From Candidatus Marispirochaeta associata (lineage in GTDB: Bacteria > Spirochaetota > Spirochaetia > JC444 > Marispirochaetaceae), in assembly GCA_001749745.1 (NCBI GenBank), contig JWTM01000424.1, positions 434,001 through 498,000 of the forward strand: a DNA stretch of 64,000 nt, read 5' to 3'. Both the position numbers and the translations under genes were made by a program. Shown here piece by piece: positions 36,129 to 43,882 of the stretch; position 1 is the first letter of the stretch, and every line of letters begins with the position of its first letter. The notes beneath the pieces are model-generated. The model ran no database searches. It had not been told where the DNA came from and was given only the letters and a program-made list of their open reading frames with translations.

Positions 36129-36980
36129 TCACAATCCTAAAGCTTCCCTCACAGAATCGTAAAACCCGTCGTCTCTGGAGTCGAAGCCTGCGGCGTTCCA
36201 GCCGAGGAATGATTTCATCTCCAGGCAGAAGCGATGATCAGGGTGCATCGCCAAAAGTGCGTTTCTATAGAGTCCCATCTTCGATTCTGGAAAGTCTTCA
36301 GCCGCAACAACCGCATCTAAGGGGATGGGATCGGACTTCATTATTACGTGCAGGATGTCTCCATAGTGCTCCTCGGCGGTAAAATAGGTGCCGTCGGAGA
36401 TGGCGCCGGCGTCGATGGATCCTGCTCTCAAGGCTTCGACTACTCGGTCGTGACGCTTAAGAAAGAATATCTTGCCGAAGAACTCTTCAGGAACGATGCC
36501 GTTTTTTTGCAGAAGTAGATTTGGATAGGCATAGCCGGAGGTCGAACCGGGGTCGGTAAAGGCGAAGCGCTTACCTTCCAGCTGATCCAGACTGGAATAC
36601 GGCGATGAGTTCAGGCTGACAATGTAGGACTGATAATAGGGCATGATCGCGCCGGTTATCTCGTTTTTCTCCATGTAGGTCGCCAGGTAGCGCATCTCGG
36701 GGATATCATTCTTTATTTTGACGTAATTCAAGGTATTTATCCAGGCGATGTCGACCGATCCTTCCCTCAGCCGTTTGGTCAGTTCGTTGTAGTCCTGGGT
36801 GATTATCGCGCTAACCTCATCTCCGGTGGTTTCGCTCAAGTACTCGGCGAATATATTCATTACCTGCTGCAATTTAGCGGGGTCATTGGAGGGGAATACA
36901 CCAAGTTTTACAGGATCTGCGATCAGTGAACCCCCGAAAATCCCTAGTATGAGAGCGGTTACTAAGGTTCTGATTGTCAT
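36129..36980 (-). CDS. PhnD-type (phosphate/phosphonate class) periplasmic binding protein
   Basis: About 283 residues. A signal peptide (LVTALILGIFGGSLIAD) is followed by the PBP-like domain: KLGVFPSNDPAKLQQVMNIF, AWINTLNYVKI, the hinge motif FAFTDPGSTSGYAYPNLLLQ and GAISDGTYFTAEE. Members bind phosphonates, phosphite or other oxyanions, but many stand-alone ones serve sensor kinases. AAGAGG lies five bases before the ATG; the upstream frame lacks one. No PhnC or PhnE gene is present; the only partner is the diguanylate cyclase. Confidence 0.88.
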   Translation of the reverse strand: MTIRTLVTALILGIFGGSLIADPVKLGVFPSNDPAKLQQVMNIFAEYLSETTGDEVSAIITQDYNELTKRLREGSVDIAWINTLNYVKIKNDIPEMRYLATYMEKNEITGAIMPYYQSYIVSLNSSPYSSLDQLEGKRFAFTDPGSTSGYAYPNLLLQKNGIVPEEFFGKIFFLKRHDRVVEALRAGSIDAGAISDGTYFTAEEHYGDILHVIMKSDPIPLDAVVAAEDFPESKMGLYRNALLAMHPDHRFCLEMKSFLGWNAAGFDSRDDGFYDSVREALGL

Positions 36981-37034
36981 ACATGCCTCTTTATATGGCA
37001 CTGTAGTGCTTATTGCAGAGATATGCAAATACCG

Positions 37035-37060
37035 AAAAAAAGCCCGCCAATAGGGCGGGC
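37035..37060 (-). terminator. Rho-independent terminator after serC
   Basis: Minus strand: GCCCGCC stem (37042-37048 with 37054-37060), five-base loop, then seven Ts (37035-37041). It ends the serine operon. Confidence 0.9.
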
Positions 37061-37082
37061 TCTGAAAATCCGGGGAAATCGC

Positions 37083-38162
37083 TTACCCCTTCTTCTTCGC
37101 GAACTCGTTCATGAAATCCGCCAGGGCTTTGACGCCCTCTACGGGCATGGCGTTGTAGATCGAGGCGCGGCAGCCGCCGACGTCCCGGTGGCCTTTCAGG
37201 CCCAGCATGCCGGCCTCTTTGGCCGAGGCGATCAGCTCCTTCTCGAGCTCCTCCGAGGGGGCCCGGAAGACGACGTTCATGTGGCTGCGTACCGCCTTGT
37301 CCACGGGGCAGCGATAGAAATCGCCGTTGCCGTCGATGGCGCCGTAGAGGATCTGCGCCTTCTCGGCGTTGATCTTCTGGATTCCTTCCACGCCGCCCTT
37401 GCCCTTGAGCCACTTCAGCACCTTGTTGACCGCGTAGATCGAGAAGACCGGCGGGGTGTTGTAGAGGCTGTCCTTGGCGGTGTGAGTCGCGTAGCGCAGG
37501 TAGGCGGGGATGTTCTCAGGGGCGCTCTCGGCCAGATCCTCGCGGATGATAGCCAGGGTTACTCCGGCGGGGCCGATGTTCTTCTGGGCGCCGGCGTAGA
37601 TCAGGCCGAAGTCGGCGATGTTCAAGGGTCGGCTCAGGATGTCCGAGGACATGTCGGCTACCAGGGGTACGTCGACCTTGGGGAAGCTCTTCCACTGAAT
37701 TCCGCCGATCGTCTCGTTGGAGGTGACGTGCAGGTAGGCGGAATCGCTTCCCGGCTTGACGGATGCGGGATCGGGGAGGGTGGTGAACTTACTCTCGCTT
37801 CCGTCCCAGATGATGCGGGTGGGGCCGATCTTCTTGGCGTCGGCGATTGCCTTCTTGGCCCAGGCGCCGCTTAAGGTATAATCGGCGGTCTTGCCCTCTT
37901 TCATCAGGTTCATGGCCAGCATGCCGAACTGCATGGTGGCGCCGCCGCCGATGAGGACGATCTTGTAGTTCTCAGGAATCTTCAAGAGATCCCGGAAGAG
38001 CTGCATGGTCTCGGTGTGGACCGCATCGTACATGGGGCTCCGGTGGCTGGTCTCGATCATCGAGAGGCCTTCGCCCTTGTAGTCGGCGATCTCTTCTCTC
38101 AGTTCTTCCAGAACCTCGACGGGCAGGGTCGAGGGGCCGGCGTAAAAGTTATGCTTTCTCAT
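37083..38162 (-). CDS. serC: Phosphoserine aminotransferase
   Basis: 359 residues, class-V aminotransferase. NFYAGPSTLPVEVLEELREE opens it, SHRSPMYDAVH is the SerC substrate loop, and the PLP Lys is in IYAGAQKNIGPAGVT. HRDVGGCRASIYNA closes the active site. It converts 3-phosphohydroxypyruvate to phosphoserine, the second step of serine synthesis. Its ribosome site GGAGGAG is made by the last codons of serA (Glu-Glu-stop), so the genes are closely coupled. It is the last gene of the operon before a strong terminator. Confidence 0.96.
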   Translation of the reverse strand: MRKHNFYAGPSTLPVEVLEELREEIADYKGEGLSMIETSHRSPMYDAVHTETMQLFRDLLKIPENYKIVLIGGGATMQFGMLAMNLMKEGKTADYTLSGAWAKKAIADAKKIGPTRIIWDGSESKFTTLPDPASVKPGSDSAYLHVTSNETIGGIQWKSFPKVDVPLVADMSSDILSRPLNIADFGLIYAGAQKNIGPAGVTLAIIREDLAESAPENIPAYLRYATHTAKDSLYNTPPVFSIYAVNKVLKWLKGKGGVEGIQKINAEKAQILYGAIDGNGDFYRCPVDKAVRSHMNVVFRAPSEELEKELIASAKEAGMLGLKGHRDVGGCRASIYNAMPVEGVKALADFMNEFAKKKG

Positions 38163-38166
38163 CTCT

Positions 38167-39384
38167 CTACTCCTCCATGGCGCTTAAGGAAACGCTGTAG
38201 ATATTGTGGCTCGAATCTTCGATCCGCTTCAGAGCCTTCTCGCTCAGGTCGGTGTCGATCTGAATATTGGCGCAGGCGCCGTCGGCGCCCTTGAAGATGA
38301 TGTTCTCCATGCGCTCGACGTTGATCTTCTCGTCCCGGATAACGTCCAGTACGTCCGCCAGGATACCGACGGTGTTCTTATGGCGGATCGAGAGCATGAA
38401 CTTGGCGGGGGTCTTGATGAGGAGGTTGACGCAGTTGTCTACCTCGCCGCTGTTCATGTAGTCGCTGATGATGCGGACCGTCTCGTCGGCCACGGCCAGC
38501 TGCGCCTGATCGGTGGAGGCGCCGATGTGGTGGGTGCCGACCACGCCGGGAAGCTTGGCGACGGGTGAGTCGAAGTCGCCGCTCTTCCCGCCGGGCTCGT
38601 TATGGAAGACGTCCAGGCCGGCCTTGATGCCCCGTTTGGTGATCGCGTCGATTAAGGCCTGCTCGTTGGTAACCTCGGCTCGGCTGGTGTTGATAAACCA
38701 GGCTCCCTCTTGCATGGCGTTGAAGAACTCGGCGCCGATCATCTCTTTGGTATCCGGCGTCATGGCCACGTGGACACTGACGATATCGACCTGCTTGGCA
38801 CAGGCTACGGGGCTCTCACAGTAGACAACCCCCAGCTCCTCGGCCCGCTCAGGGGTCAGGGAGCGGCTCCAGGCGTAGACGCTCATGCCGAAGGCCTTGG
38901 CCCGGCAGATTACCTCTTGGCCGATCCGGCCGGTGCCGATGATGCCGAGTTTCTTGCCCATGATCCCGTCGGCCTTGGAGTACTCGGCCTTGTTCCATTT
39001 GCCGGCCTTCAGGTCGGCGGTTCCTACGGCGATATGACGGTCGATGCAGAGCATCAGCCCCATGGCGAGCTCGGCCACGGCCACGGCGTTCTTGCCGGGG
39101 CAGTTGGCCACGTAGACGCTCTTGGCCGAGGCGGCGGCCACGTCGATGGTGTTGTAACCGGCGCCGGCGCGGATAATCAGTTTCAGGTTCTTGTCGGCGT
39201 CGATCATCTCGGCGCTCACCTTGGTGGAGCGGACGATCAGGATCTCCGGTTTTACCTTGCCCATTCCGTCGGTCAGCTCGCTATCCTTCCAGGAGGCCTC
39301 GTAGCTCACCTCGCAGCCGAGTCCCTTAATGGTCTCCACCGCGGAATCGGGGAATTTGTCTGCAATCAGTACACGTACTGCCAT
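38167..39384 (-). CDS. serA: D-3-phosphoglycerate dehydrogenase
   Basis: 405 residues. The catalytic part has the Rossmann motif GIIGTGRIGQEVICRAKAFG, the Arg loop FINTSRAEVTNEQAL and the active-site His in VVGTHHIGAST; the last ~75 residues form an ACT-like regulatory domain (HKNTVGILADVLDVIRDEKI). It oxidises 3-phosphoglycerate with NAD, the first step of serine synthesis, and may be inhibited by serine through the ACT domain. A clear GAGGAGA precedes the ATG. It lies between DUF1015 and serC genes. Confidence 0.95.
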   Translation of the reverse strand: MAVRVLIADKFPDSAVETIKGLGCEVSYEASWKDSELTDGMGKVKPEILIVRSTKVSAEMIDADKNLKLIIRAGAGYNTIDVAAASAKSVYVANCPGKNAVAVAELAMGLMLCIDRHIAVGTADLKAGKWNKAEYSKADGIMGKKLGIIGTGRIGQEVICRAKAFGMSVYAWSRSLTPERAEELGVVYCESPVACAKQVDIVSVHVAMTPDTKEMIGAEFFNAMQEGAWFINTSRAEVTNEQALIDAITKRGIKAGLDVFHNEPGGKSGDFDSPVAKLPGVVGTHHIGASTDQAQLAVADETVRIISDYMNSGEVDNCVNLLIKTPAKFMLSIRHKNTVGILADVLDVIRDEKINVERMENIIFKGADGACANIQIDTDLSEKALKRIEDSSHNIYSVSLSAMEE

Positions 39385-39404
39385 TTATCTCTCCTCTCTC
39401 TTAT

Positions 39405-40628
39405 TTATCCAAAAGTATGTATCAACAAACCGGAACGCAGTTTGGGGGCGAACCAGGTCGATTTCGGGGGCATTACCATGCCGGCGTCGGAGACTTTCAT
39501 CAGCTCTTCGACGCTGACCGGGTAGAAGGTGAAGGCCACGCCGCCGTCGTGATCCACCCGCTTTTCGAGCTTCTGGGAGCTGCCTAAGCCGCCTTCGAAG
39601 TCGATACGGTTGGATTTGCGCTGATCCAGGAGCTCCAGCACCGGCTCGAGCAGCTTGATCTGGAACTGGTAGAGGTCGAGCTCCGTTACCGGGTCGTAGG
39701 TGTCGATCTCGGGATCCTTGATGGAGAGGGAGTACCACTTGCCTTCCAGGTACATATTGAAACTCCCCTTGCCGGCCGGATCCTTGGCGTCGGTCTCCGC
39801 AACGTCGAAGATCTCCTCAAGCTCCTTCAGGAAGACCTCCGGGGTCTTGGCGTTCAGGTCGGCCACGTACTTGTTGTAAGCGAAGATCTTCAGCTGATCC
39901 GAGGGGAAGACGACGGTTAGAAAGGAGTTGTACTCCGCTTCGGGATCGTTTTTGCCTTGCTTCAGCATCTCGGCCTTGACCCGGCTCGCTCCGGCGGCAC
40001 GGTGGTGTCCGTCGGCGATGTAGAGCGCCGGCACCTCTTTGAAGGCCTGTTCGATGGCGGCGGAATCGGTGCAACGCCAGACGGTGTGCTGCACCCCGTC
40101 CGGGGCGGTAAAATCGTAGATCGGGGTACCTTTGGTCTCTGCGGCGATCCGTTCGGCCAGAGCCTCGGTGCGACGGTAGGTCAAGAGGACCGGCCCCGCG
40201 TGGGCGTTGAGGGTCAGCATATGGCGGACTCGGTCGTCCTCTTTGGCCTTACGGGTGAACTCGTGCTTCTTGATGGTGTCGTTGTCGTACTCGTCGACCA
40301 TGCAGCAGCCGGCGATGCCGATCTGGTCGCGGCCGTCCATGCGCAGCCGGTAGATATAGAGAGCCGGCGAATCTTCCTCGACGAAGCAGCCTGCCGCTTT
40401 CAACTTATCGAAGTTCTCTTGGGCCTTCTGATATACCCGGTCGTCGTAGGTGTCGATTGTATCGGGCAGGTCGATATCGGGACGAATCACATGTAGAAAG
40501 CTCTGTTCGTTGTCGGCGGCCAGGGCTCGGGCCTCCTTGGTGTTGACCACGTCATAGGGAACACTGGCCACTTTCTCCGCCAGATCCGGGGCAGGCCTCA
40601 GGGCCTTGAAACTTCTAATCCTTGCCAT
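39405..40628 (-). CDS. DUF1015 family protein, first gene of the serine operon
   Basis: 407 residues. The family is recognised by the opening FKALRPAPDLAEKVASVPYD, VVNTKEAR, and the central YIADGHHRAAGASR, with a His-rich motif that could bind metal or phosphate. Its biochemical role is not established in what I can recall. It heads the operon DUF1015-serA-serC, an arrangement repeated in several phyla. The window has no serB, so a role in serine metabolism such as the missing phosphatase is an attractive but unproven idea. AAGGA precedes the ATG. Confidence 0.9.
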   Translation of the reverse strand: MARIRSFKALRPAPDLAEKVASVPYDVVNTKEARALAADNEQSFLHVIRPDIDLPDTIDTYDDRVYQKAQENFDKLKAAGCFVEEDSPALYIYRLRMDGRDQIGIAGCCMVDEYDNDTIKKHEFTRKAKEDDRVRHMLTLNAHAGPVLLTYRRTEALAERIAAETKGTPIYDFTAPDGVQHTVWRCTDSAAIEQAFKEVPALYIADGHHRAAGASRVKAEMLKQGKNDPEAEYNSFLTVVFPSDQLKIFAYNKYVADLNAKTPEVFLKELEEIFDVAETDAKDPAGKGSFNMYLEGKWYSLSIKDPEIDTYDPVTELDLYQFQIKLLEPVLELLDQRKSNRIDFEGGLGSSQKLEKRVDHDGGVAFTFYPVSVEELMKVSDAGMVMPPKSTWFAPKLRSGLLIHTFG

Positions 40629-40689
40629 CGCAGCATCCTTGAGTGAGGGGGTCTTTGTAGACAGATTATCAGTGTTTGCGTAAATTAGT

Positions 40690-40702
40690 CAAATTAAATT
40701 TG
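40690..40702. promoter_or_regulatory. AT-rich palindrome CAAAT-TAA-ATTTG in serine operon/Lrp gap
   Basis: A 13-base palindrome in the 197-base divergent gap between DUF1015 and the Lrp-type regulator. Lrp family proteins bind such AT-rich palindromes, so it may be the regulator's site; the assignment is tentative. Confidence 0.35.
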
Positions 40703-40825
40703 GCATAGCCCCAAAAAAAATATGGCAGATTTACCAAATCCGCATAAGAGATGAATTTTTCTTGTATTTAGCCATTCTTCCGGGTACAATCTTAATCAGC
40801 GCATCAAACAAACGAGGAATCCATC

Positions 40826-41284
40826 GTGTCGAAAGAGTTCGAGTTAGATAAAACTGATATGCTTATCTTGAGGGAGCTGCAAAGGGACGGTCGGATTTCC
40901 TACCGTACTATCGCCGAGAATCTGGCCATCTCGGACGGTACCGTCCGGGTTCGCGTAGGCCGGATGATGGAGTCCGGATTTCTGAAGGTTTCGGCGCTTA
41001 TCGATCCCTTCTTCTTTAAAAACAGTATCCTGGCGCACATCGGCATGCAGCTGGAAAGCAGAACCCATTTAGAGACGATGAAACGTATCGCCGAACTCAA
41101 AGGAGTGCTCTCGGTTTGCAATACCGCCGGTGAGTATGACCTTTTCGTGGAGGTCTTCTTAAAGTCCCGGGAGGAGCTCAACAGCTTTCTCTTCGAGGTC
41201 CTGCCGACCATCGACGGGATCAAGAATACCCACACCCTTGTCTATCTTGACGGGCAGAGTAAGCGGATCGAAGCCAAGTTCTGA
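40826..41284 (+). CDS. Lrp/AsnC-family transcriptional regulator
   Basis: 152 residues from a GTG start with GAGGA upstream. The N-terminal winged helix-turn-helix (LRELQRDGRISYRTIAENLA, then SDGTVRVRVGRM) is joined to the RAM ligand-binding domain (HIGMQLESRTHLETMKRIAE, VCNTAGEYDLFVEVFL). Such regulators sense amino acids. It is transcribed divergently from the serine operon, which is the likely target, with serine or another amino acid as a plausible effector. Confidence 0.9.
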   Translation: MSKEFELDKTDMLILRELQRDGRISYRTIAENLAISDGTVRVRVGRMMESGFLKVSALIDPFFFKNSILAHIGMQLESRTHLETMKRIAELKGVLSVCNTAGEYDLFVEVFLKSREELNSFLFEVLPTIDGIKNTHTLVYLDGQSKRIEAKF

Positions 41285-41295
41285 TCTAATAAGAA

Positions 41296-41332
41296 TGTGA
41301 CAATTTCACTTTTGCAACGTAAAATTGTCACA
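41296..41332. repeat. Perfect 11-bp inverted repeat at the edge of a broken ATPase
   Basis: TGTGACAATTT (41296-41306) and AAATTGTCACA (41322-41332) with 15 bases between, including TTTTGCAACGTAAAA. The second arm runs into the ATG at 41332. It could be an operator of the ATPase gene or a boundary of a mobile unit. Confidence 0.75.
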
Positions 41333-42059
41333 TGTGGATAGAGCGTTCTGTCAAGGAGAGTTTGCTCAAGATTGTCGACAGTTTTCCCGTGCTTGTCCTG
41401 ACCGGGCCCAGACAGACGGGTAAGACCACTATACGCCGCCGCTTATTCTGGATGAGATTCAATACGCCCCGTTGCTTTTTCGATACATCAAAGCCTTTGT
41501 GGATAACAGAAGAAACGAAAACGGATTGTTTATCCTAACCGGTTGGCAGAATTTCCAGCTGATGGCGTCGGTCAGCGATAGTCTGGCTGGGCGCGCAGCG
41601 ATAGTGCCGTTTCTGGAGCTCTCCTGTTCGGAATGGCTCACCAAGAGTCCGAAGCTCTACTTTACCGATACAGGCTTAGCCTCGTATCTGGCCGGTTTTA
41701 GCGATCCGGGGGCTCTAAGCAGGAGCCCGATGGCAGGCGCCCTCTGAGAAAATCATGTCGTAACCCAGTGGCTGCGCTGGAAGGAGTGGCGCCAGCCTTC
41801 CGCTTCCCTCTGGTTCTGGCAAGATAGGACGAAAAATGAGGTGGATCTCCTGATTGAATTGAACCAGAGGATCTATCCAATAGAGTATAAATATAAAGAG
41901 CATCCGGATTCCTCGGATCTCAAGGGAATTCGGAAATTGAGGGAGATGTACGGAGAGTTAGTGGCGCAGTCTGTCGTTGCATCCCTGACTCATTCCCCCT
42001 ATGTAATAGCTGATGATGTCGTCGCTCGCCCCGGTTGGCGGGCCTGGGATCTTGATTAG
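41332..42059 (+). pseudogene. Broken AAA_14/DUF4143 ATPase, second copy
   Basis: The start is normal (MWIERSVKESLLKIVDSFPV, then Walker A GPRQTGKTT) but the frame is lost soon after. The Walker B and sensor part resumes in another frame (LILDEIQYAP, NGLFILTGWQNFQLMASVSD, SLAGRAAIVPFLELSCSEW), jumps over about 130 residues straight to LTKSPKLYFTDTGLASYLAG, hits an in-frame TGA at 41745-41747 where a Phe codon is expected (AL-stop-ENHVV), then continues to the family end (DRTKNEVDLLIELNQRIYPI). At least two deletions, one frameshift and one nonsense change: dead. Confidence 0.9.
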
Positions 42060-42130
42060 CCGTTATGCCGGGTTGTCCTGAGTAGTAGGGCGGATTATGT
42101 TAGATGCATACAAGCAGTTGGAGGCTCAGC

Positions 42131-42496
42131 ATGAGTTCAGGATACGTTATACAGACCGCGCCCTTTATCGTCCCCACCGAGGATGGCAAATTGATCGAGG
42201 AGCATTTCGGCAACGCCTCCAAAGGCGGCGGCGGAATCAGCGTCGCCAGGATGGTGGCCCCCGCCGGCTGGAGCGAGCCGCCCCAGACTCCGGAGTTCGA
42301 CGAGTATACCCTCGTGATCCGAGGCAAGAAGGAGGTAACCGTCAACGGCGAACGACTCGTGCTCAATCCCGGCCAGTCGATCAAGGTAGAGGCCGGCGCA
42401 ACCGTTCGCTATGCCAATCCCTTCGAGGCGGAGACCGAGTATGTCTCGGTCTGCCTTCCGGCCTTCTCCCCCGATGCGGTTCATCGCCGGGAATAG
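42131..42496 (+). CDS. Small cupin-domain protein
   Basis: 121 residues with one double-stranded beta-helix. The family pattern is seen in ARMVAPAGWSEPPQTPEFDE, YTLVIRGKKEVTVNGERLVL and NPGQSIKVEAGATVRYANP; the usual metal His residues are partly replaced by Glu and Pro, so metal binding is doubtful. Function unknown. The ATG at 42131 has TTGGAGG six bases upstream. It is the only intact gene in a stretch of decayed genes. Confidence 0.85.
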   Translation: MSSGYVIQTAPFIVPTEDGKLIEEHFGNASKGGGGISVARMVAPAGWSEPPQTPEFDEYTLVIRGKKEVTVNGERLVLNPGQSIKVEAGATVRYANPFEAETEYVSVCLPAFSPDAVHRRE

Positions 42497-42538
42497 AAAA
42501 ATTCCAGGATTTATGGTTTGACTAATGGGGTCTCGGCT

Positions 42539-43476
42539 ATGATACTGCAGCTCCAACTCATCCTACGAAGACACAGGAGCGAACGGGGGCTGACGCTCTT
42601 TTTTACCTTTTTCCTGCTAACCTGGGGGGGCCTGCTTTCGGCTGTTCAGGACTCTCCGGTCACCTTCTTTCTGATTCTCTTCGCGACGGCTTCCCTCTGC
42701 TATCACTATTGGCAGCTAACATTGGGGCTATTTCTTATATCCCTCGGGACCTATGTAACGGCCTTTCTGAGTTTCAGCGAGGCGGCTATAGACTCGGTTT
42801 TACTGATTGAGCTTGCGGGCGGGGTTATCTGGGCCTGGGTGATAAACCGTATTCTCTACCGATCCCGGATGCGGGAGTTCGAGTCTCGCCGAGAAGTCGT
42901 TGCCCTGAGTCGGGCGCAACAACGGCAAATCGACGAGCGGACGGCGGAGCTGGCCCGCAAGGTGGAAGAACGGGAGGTCCTGCTGCACGAACTCCACCAC
43001 CGGGTCAAGAATAACCTGCAGATCCTGGTCAGCCTTCTCAATCTGGAACTCCATAACCCCGAAGAGAGGAGCGTCGACACGGTTGTGCGGCAAAGCGTGA
43101 ACCGTATCCGCTCGATGTATACCATTCATGAGATGCTCTATGCAGCCGAAAATCTTCATGCGGTGGATCTGGGAACCTATCTGAACCGGCTGGCCGAAGG
43201 TATCCTGCGCTCCTTTCAGCCTTCAACGACGGATCCCATGACCGCGAGATCTGGTTGAAACTCTTTGCAGTAGAAGATGAACGCCGGTTAATGCTCATTC
43301 TGGAGGATAACGGCTGCGGCATGCGTCCTGAACAGCGGGAAGGGCATGATTCCTTGGGGCTGAGGCTTATCCGGTCCCTGGCGGTGCAGATGGAGGGCAC
43401 GGCGGAGATAGAGTCCCCCATTGTAAAGCTGCGGGGAACTCGAATCACCATTTCCATTCCCTTGACGAATTTGTAA
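42539..43476 (+). pseudogene. Broken membrane histidine kinase (HisKA_2)
   Basis: The first frame encodes three or four membrane helices, a coiled coil and the H-box LLHELHHRVKNNLQILVSLL, and continues to YLNRLAEGILRSF. It then runs out of frame and stops at 43256-43258. From about 43219 another frame gives AFNDGSHDREIWLKLFAVED and the G-box LILEDNGCGM to the end of the ATPase domain. About 45-50 residues that should hold the N-box (with the ATP-binding Asn) are lost at the junction, together with the frame. The product cannot bind ATP normally. Its last bases contain the -35 box of the zinc operon. Confidence 0.85.
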
Positions 43477-43503
43477 AACGATTATACAATTAAGTAATCG
43501 TTT
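43462..43503 (+). promoter_or_regulatory. Promoter-operator of the zinc/cadmium resistance operon
   Basis: TTGACG (43462-43467), 17 bases, TACAAT (43485-43490). A perfect 9-bp inverted repeat AAACGATTA / TAATCGTTT (43476-43484 and 43495-43503) flanks the -10 box on both sides. This is the standard site for an ArsR/SmtB repressor, so metal-free regulator should block the polymerase here. Confidence 0.8.
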
Positions 43504-43522
43504 AATCGTATGAGGATGTCGG

Positions 43523-43882
43523 ATGGAAACGAAATCAAGCGACTTTTGTACTGAATATAGTCTCAGTGCGGAGGAGAATGTCGAGCTCCTGAAGCAGGAG
43601 ATCAATGAGGCCGCGGGTCTCTCCGAGCTTTTCAAGGCCTTGGCCGATGAGACCCGAACTCGCATTCTCAGTCTCCTGGCGAAACAGGAACTCTGCGGCT
43701 GCGATCTCTCCTATCTTTTAGAAATGAGTACCCCGGCCATTAGTCATCATCTGCGTCTTCTCAAGATGATGCGCCTGGTTTCCTCTCGTCGGGAAGGGAA
43801 ACAGGTCTTCTACCGACTCAATGATGAGCATGTCAGTCAGTTGATCGAGGTTGCCAAGGCCCACTATCTGGAGGGCGTATGA
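43523..43882 (+). CDS. ArsR/SmtB-family metal-sensing repressor
   Basis: 119 residues with a winged helix (LSELFKALADETRTRILSLL, then STPAISHHLRLLKMMRLVSS). The alpha-5 metal site is complete: Asp101, His103, His114 and Glu117 in the order D-x-H-x10-H-x2-E, typical of zinc sensors. Cys58 and Cys60 in ELCGCDL, with Cys9, could form an additional alpha-3N site for Cd, Pb or Zn. Metal binding releases the operator at 43476-43503. It overlaps the ATPase gene by four bases. Confidence 0.93.
   Translation: METKSSDFCTEYSLSAEENVELLKQEINEAAGLSELFKALADETRTRILSLLAKQELCGCDLSYLLEMSTPAISHHLRLLKMMRLVSSRREGKQVFYRLNDEHVSQLIEVAKAHYLEGV

Noticed and set aside
38710..39525. Plus-strand open frame opposite serA
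   Set aside because: Antisense shadow; Gly/His/Asp-rich repeats come from the reverse complement of serA codons.
41745..41747. In-frame TGA read as selenocysteine, given selD in the window
   Set aside because: The position is a Phe in the ATPase family, the gene has several other lesions, and no SelA/SelB is seen.
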